From Pseudoalteromonas sp. SMS1 (GTDB lineage Bacteria; Pseudomonadota; Gammaproteobacteria; Enterobacterales; Alteromonadaceae), in contig NZ_JAKGBI010000030.1 of the NCBI RefSeq assembly GCF_021530565.1, positions 1 to 47,889 of the forward strand: 47,889 bases of DNA. Reading direction: 5' to 3'. Both the position numbers and the translations under genes were made by a program. Positions 44,066-47,889 of this stretch are shown in pieces. Under the pieces are notes generated by a model, which worked only from the letters and a program-made list of their open reading frames with translations, ran no database searches and was not told the origin of the DNA. Every line of letters begins with the position of its first letter. Positions within the stretch are counted from its first letter, which is position 1.

Positions 44066-45622
44066 TTAGTTTACTTTGCCCGATTGAAGTTGGGCTTTAC
44101 TTGGCTTCAACTTGAAAAACAAAAACAGTATTGCTATCCAAGTATTACGGCGTAGGGAACTGGCTGTCGGTAATCCCTTAATAATCTTGATCGCTTCTTT
44201 TCTATTCTCTCCAGGGCCATTGAGACGATAAAAGTTAGAGAGGTGACATCCAAATATCATTTTGTAGGTCAGCCGTGGCGCAAATAAGACATTCACTTTG
44301 GGTCTACACCCTATCAGGTTTGATAGTGACTTCATGTAGTCGTGGTAATCAACCAAACTAGTTAAAGCGGGACTATCTTTAAAGTGCTTGCTTTCTATGT
44401 CTTTATCTTTATTAATTTCCACATGCAAAGCCTGACCTTGTGGCAATGTTCTTTCACCAGAAAGTAACTGTGCCAAATAGCGAGCTTGCATTTCAGAAAT
44501 AGAAGGAACTCCCCCTTGAGAAGGGCGAGCCCATCCGATAAAGGCTAAGCTCTCACCTATTTCTGGGTGAAACATGTGTTTATATAGATCTCGGAAATCG
44601 CTGGGCTGCACAATAGAATCGATAATAGAAAATTCTTGTCGATATCCTGTATTAAAGATTATCACATCAGCTTTGATACTTGTGCCGTCCACAAGCTCAA
44701 CAGCGTCCTTTGTAATATTTTTGATTTCGGACTTAATCGCTTTTAAATGCCCGTTTGCTATATCATCAAGAAAAACATCATTTTTAGTCAAAAACCGATT
44801 CATAAAACCAGGGCTATCAAGCTGCCATTGATATTGTATCTTCTCTTTTTTAGACAACTTGCGTTTTGTTAAAAGCAAAGATTTAGCTTTCAAGCGCATA
44901 AATGCATTCATTCCTTTACGGCCCAAAGCACTAAACGCCAGAGAAGTATAGGCATCGTTGGTTTCGTCATTTATCCAACGAGCAACTATTGATGGTTTTG
45001 AGCGCATCAATACAGAGCAATCATCAGCAACATTTGCAATATCATGGATTATGTCAGCGCTAGATTCCCCTGCACCGACACATACAACACGCTTACCTGC
45101 AAATCTGCTAGGCTCAGTATAATCAGCAGTATGTAATATTTCCCCTTGAAAGTCGGCTGCTCCCAACACTTCAGGCATATAAGGGACCCGGTTAGTGCCT
45201 GTACAAATTACGACAGCATCAAACTGCAAAGACTTGACTTTTCCGAGCTCTGTTTGCACTTCTACATTGTAACTATTTTCAATTTTCTCAATGTTTTGCA
45301 CCATAGTGTTGAGTAAAATACTTTCAGAAAGCATAAAGTGTTCAACATAACGATCTAGATAGGAAAGGTACTCGGTCGCAGACCAATAACGTCTTTTCTC
45401 CTTTACATCAATAGGAAAGCCAGAATATGCCATGAAGAAATTCGACACAGTCAAAAGCAAAGAATCATATACCTTACTTGACTTAGCATCTGAGGAAAAA
45501 CTCCCCCCAACAGATGAAGAGGCTTCGAAGCAAGTTACTTGGTGTCCCTTTTCTTTCAATTCTTTTACTGTACATAAGCCTGATAAGCCAGCCCCAACAA
45601 CGCATACTTTTTTACTTACCAT
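44066..45622 (-). CDS. FMO-like flavin-dependent monooxygenase
   Basis: A 518-residue class B-type flavoprotein. The N-terminal FAD motif is VVGAGLSGL (residues 8-16, GxGxxG), the NADPH motif is CVGAGESSAD (about 181-190), and between them is FQGEILHTADY (158-168). The last is a full FxGxxxHxxxY FMO identifying motif; the Baeyer-Villiger version would end in Trp. FNTGYRQEF (about 324-332) matches the conserved C-terminal ATGY-like element. It therefore probably N- or S-oxygenates a small molecule, using NADPH and O2. It lies 49 bp after the NRPS stop on the same strand and just before the JmjC oxygenase gene, so it is likely part of one biosynthetic operon. Confidence 0.88.
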   Translation of the reverse strand: MVSKKVCVVGAGLSGLCTVKELKEKGHQVTCFEASSSVGGSFSSDAKSSKVYDSLLLTVSNFFMAYSGFPIDVKEKRRYWSATEYLSYLDRYVEHFMLSESILLNTMVQNIEKIENSYNVEVQTELGKVKSLQFDAVVICTGTNRVPYMPEVLGAADFQGEILHTADYTEPSRFAGKRVVCVGAGESSADIIHDIANVADDCSVLMRSKPSIVARWINDETNDAYTSLAFSALGRKGMNAFMRLKAKSLLLTKRKLSKKEKIQYQWQLDSPGFMNRFLTKNDVFLDDIANGHLKAIKSEIKNITKDAVELVDGTSIKADVIIFNTGYRQEFSIIDSIVQPSDFRDLYKHMFHPEIGESLAFIGWARPSQGGVPSISEMQARYLAQLLSGERTLPQGQALHVEINKDKDIESKHFKDSPALTSLVDYHDYMKSLSNLIGCRPKVNVLFAPRLTYKMIFGCHLSNFYRLNGPGENRKEAIKIIKGLPTASSLRRNTWIAILFLFFKLKPSKAQLQSGKVN

Positions 45623-45671
45623 TAGTTTTACTTCCTTCTAATTCAGTAATTTAATTTAGATCACTTGATGA

Positions 45672-47889
45672 CTAAGCCATCAAGGTTAAACCCTCTAGAA
45701 CTTTGCCGATGGCAAGTTTGAGAACGTCACCTTCCAATAATTCTTCATGGCAAGCAGACACTCTAGTAAAGCTGACATCACCTTGTACTCGTTCGCGCCA
45801 AGATGCTTCATATCTTTCTTTTTCAGGTTTATTTTTTGAAACGATAATATCGGTTCGAGCAACTCCATCTAACTTAACGACAGGCCTTTCAGCGCTAAAA
45901 TAATCTGTCCCAGCTTGTAGAATCAGCTTGTTAAACTTGAAGCTCTCAAAAATATCCTTCCCTGCGCTCTGTAAGTATTCAGCACACATATCAATTGCGA
46001 TTTGCTCTGATCCACTTTCTTCAATCTGTACTTTCACTTGTTCCAACTCTCGTTCTGATAAGCAATCGTAGGATAATTGCTCAAAAAAGTAGAACAGAGA
46101 TTGGTTGCGCGTTAATTTCGTACCATCAAAAGGAACTTCCGAATCCAAATTCATGTAATATTCAACAACATCTCCTTGCTGTTGTATTAGGTGGATCAGG
46201 TAGAATGCTATTAACCCACCTGCTGACCATCCCATAATTCGATAAGGCCCTTTGGGCTGAACCGCCCGAATATCATTCAAATATAATTGAGCCAGCTCTA
46301 ACATTGAGTTGAACCTAAATTCCTCACCAGCAATACAAGGAGATTGAATACCGTACACCGTTGCATGCTTTCTCAAAGCATGGGCAAATTCTTTATACGG
46401 GTCTACATGTCCTAATATCGGATGAATTGCGAATACTTTTGCCGCGGCCTGACTGTCGTTCAAGTTTACAATCGTGGAAGTATGCGCCTTCTTTGCATTC
46501 CTTTTTTCATCAATAGATCTTGCGATTTGTTGAATATTTTTTCCTTGATATAGATCCTGTATCTCTAAACTAGGAAGGTTGTTTTCTACCAACCTCTTAA
46601 CTAGTGGTAATATCAACAGCGAATGACCACCCAGATCGAAAAAGTTGTCCGTAATTCCTAGCTGTTCGACTCCCAATACGTCTTTCCATATATTGCACAA
46701 TGACTTTTCTGTCTCTGTTGTCGGCTCAACTCGAGAATTTTTTTGAAACGCCTGACTAGGCGCTGGTAGCGCAGCCCGATCAATTTTACCATTGGGAGTC
46801 AAAGGTAAATGCGGAAGTACAATGAAAGCTGCTGGTACCATGTGAGAAGGAACATCCCGAGCGAGACGATCCCTAATAGTGTCCACGAAGCTTCGTAATT
46901 TGTCCTCATCTGCATTTATTTGAACCGCGTCGGTGTGAGTAACATAAGCGGCTAAATACTGAGCTCCTCCTTCCAAGTTAGAAGCAACAACCGTTACATT
47001 TTCGATATCACTGTATGAAAGAAGCTGCTGCTCAATTTCACCAAGCTCAATCCGGAACCCTCGAATTTTAACTTGATAATCAATACGTCCTATGTATTTT
47101 AGATTCCCATTAGGTAAATAGCGTACGATATCACCTGTCTTATAAAGACGCTCAAAGCTATTGGTGTCATGACTGTTGTAATAAGGGTTATCTATGAACT
47201 TATCCGCGGTTAATTCAGGGTCATTCAAATACCCTCTGGCAACCCCTGCACCACTAATATATAGCTCTCCAGAGGTGCCGAAAGGAGCCAGTGACCTGTC
47301 GTTGAGTACGTAGCATTGTGTATTCGCTATCGGTTTTCCAATACTCATGTCTCCGCCATATGTACGTGTAACGAAGGTTGAATAGGTTGTATCTTCAGAT
47401 GGTCCATATAAGTCATTTACTGTTATGAAACCCGCATCATATAACTTATCTACGAGATTCTGTTTTAAAGGTTCTCCTGCTAAATTGATCACCATATTGT
47501 CAAAACACAATCCTGTTACGTTAAGTAGTGACTCAGCAGCCGACGGTACGGTATTTATTAGGGTCAAACATTGGGAGTGCTCCAAATTAGGTAACTCCAG
47601 AATATTCTGAACAATTACCACTTCTCCACCTACCGACAACGGAGCAAAGCACTCAAATACAGAGAGGTCGAAACAAATTGACGTGGATGCGAGGACGCAC
47701 TTAAGTTCATCTGGCCCAAAGCACTGCTGTGCCCAACTCAAAAGAGCAATGGTATTACAGTGTTCTATCATCACCCCTTTTGGCTTGCCGGTTGACCCAG
47801 AAGTGTAAATCACATACGCAAGAGAAGTGGATTGTAGCCCTGCAACCTTGCGGTTCTCTGTCTCACATTGCTGTAGCTGCGCAACAACC
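45672..47889 (-). CDS. Non-ribosomal peptide synthetase, C-terminal part (A-PCP-TE), cut by window edge
   Basis: 738 residues are visible and the frame stays open to the last base, so this is the 3' end of a larger gene. The adenylation domain runs from YTSGSTGKPKG (A3, at 47,780-47,810) through FDLSVFE (A4), NDLYGPSEDTTYS (A5), GELYISGAGVARGYL (A6), YKTGDIVRY (A7), the A8 block and NGKIDR (A10). Aligning to the GrsA pocket by eye gives the specificity code D-L-F-N-N-A-L-T-Y-K. From memory this code occurs in Gly/Ala-type domains. The carrier domain has DNFFDLGGHSLL, with the phosphopantetheine Ser at 46620-46622. The thioesterase has GWSAGG, with nucleophile Ser at 46224-46226. The module is the releasing one. 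The product is unknown. Confidence 0.95.
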   Translation of the reverse strand, partial: VVAQLQQCETENRKVAGLQSTSLAYVIYTSGSTGKPKGVMIEHCNTIALLSWAQQCFGPDELKCVLASTSICFDLSVFECFAPLSVGGEVVIVQNILELPNLEHSQCLTLINTVPSAAESLLNVTGLCFDNMVINLAGEPLKQNLVDKLYDAGFITVNDLYGPSEDTTYSTFVTRTYGGDMSIGKPIANTQCYVLNDRSLAPFGTSGELYISGAGVARGYLNDPELTADKFIDNPYYNSHDTNSFERLYKTGDIVRYLPNGNLKYIGRIDYQVKIRGFRIELGEIEQQLLSYSDIENVTVVASNLEGGAQYLAAYVTHTDAVQINADEDKLRSFVDTIRDRLARDVPSHMVPAAFIVLPHLPLTPNGKIDRAALPAPSQAFQKNSRVEPTTETEKSLCNIWKDVLGVEQLGITDNFFDLGGHSLLILPLVKRLVENNLPSLEIQDLYQGKNIQQIARSIDEKRNAKKAHTSTIVNLNDSQAAAKVFAIHPILGHVDPYKEFAHALRKHATVYGIQSPCIAGEEFRFNSMLELAQLYLNDIRAVQPKGPYRIMGWSAGGLIAFYLIHLIQQQGDVVEYYMNLDSEVPFDGTKLTRNQSLFYFFEQLSYDCLSERELEQVKVQIEESGSEQIAIDMCAEYLQSAGKDIFESFKFNKLILQAGTDYFSAERPVVKLDGVARTDIIVSKNKPEKERYEASWRERVQGDVSFTRVSACHEELLEGDVLKLAIGKVLEGLTLMA

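Noticed and set aside
45672..47813. An NRPS starting at the apparent GTG at 47813
   Set aside because: The frame continues to the window edge and the codons before the GTG encode the normal approach to the A3 motif, so the start lies outside the window.
1..47889. CRISPR arrays, insertion sequences, tRNA genes or prophage
   Set aside because: Scanning both strands by eye showed no regular repeat-spacer series, transposase, tRNA cloverleaf core or integrase.

Overview
The window is the dnaA/oriC side of the chromosome of a marine gammaproteobacterium, most likely a Pseudoalteromonas (inference from gene order and protein character; no search was run). The order gyrB-recF-dnaN-dnaA-oriC-rpmH-rnpA-yidD-yidC-mnmE is the classical replication-origin neighbourhood. 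The block yrdA-yrdB-aroE ... hemF-tsaC-yrdD-smg-dprA-lysM, then def-fmt-rsmB-trkA, is the arrangement known from Enterobacteria and Alteromonadales beside an rRNA operon. Indeed the first 75 bases carry a near-perfect rrn P1 promoter reading out of the left edge.

Layout. (1) 1-9131: rrn promoter (minus), gamma-class carbonic anhydrase yrdA, DUF1488 yrdB, aroE, a group-2 truncated haemoglobin, a chemoreceptor with a periplasmic CXXCH haem site, then a long minus-strand run hemF, tsaC, yrdD (zinc ribbons), smg, dprA and a LysM exported protein. (2) 9248-13410: plus-strand def-fmt-rsmB-trkA, followed on the minus strand by a PilZ protein, trkH (partner of TrkA), a YigZ/IMPACT protein, pepQ and slt. 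(3) 20270-24514: fadBA beta-oxidation operon, tusA, and a small lipoprotein with a starch-binding-like fold. (4) 24579-33780, all minus: glyS, glyQ, gyrB, recF, dnaN, dnaA. Two perfect 16-bp parS palindromes lie inside recF. (5) 33781-34462: oriC, with 13 GATC sites in 355 bp, several DnaA boxes and a repeated 13-mer-like element. (6) 34463-37068: rpmH-rnpA-yidD-yidC.

Two blocks look accessory. Between yidC and mnmE, which are usually adjacent, sits a thiol-redox operon (DsbD/CcdA-like membrane transporter, TlpA-like thioredoxin, and an unusual double thioredoxin-fold protein). It is convergent with a ToxR/CadC-type membrane regulator with a TPR-rich periplasmic part. Three 11-bp-phased direct repeats lie just upstream of the operon and could be that regulator's operator. 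After mnmE, the minus strand carries the 3' end of a non-ribosomal peptide synthetase (A-PCP-TE, cut by the right edge), a flavin monooxygenase and a JmjC/cupin_8 2-oxoglutarate oxygenase. This is the tail of a natural-product cluster whose product cannot be named from this window.

The best candidates for something undescribed are the redox operon with its putative operator and cysteine-poor third protein, and the NRPS/FMO/JmjC cluster beside the origin. Recursive reading of the start codons moved several starts inward from the longest reading frame (tsaC, dprA, fmt, fadB, fadA, gyrB, dnaN, the TlpA-like gene, the JmjC gene).
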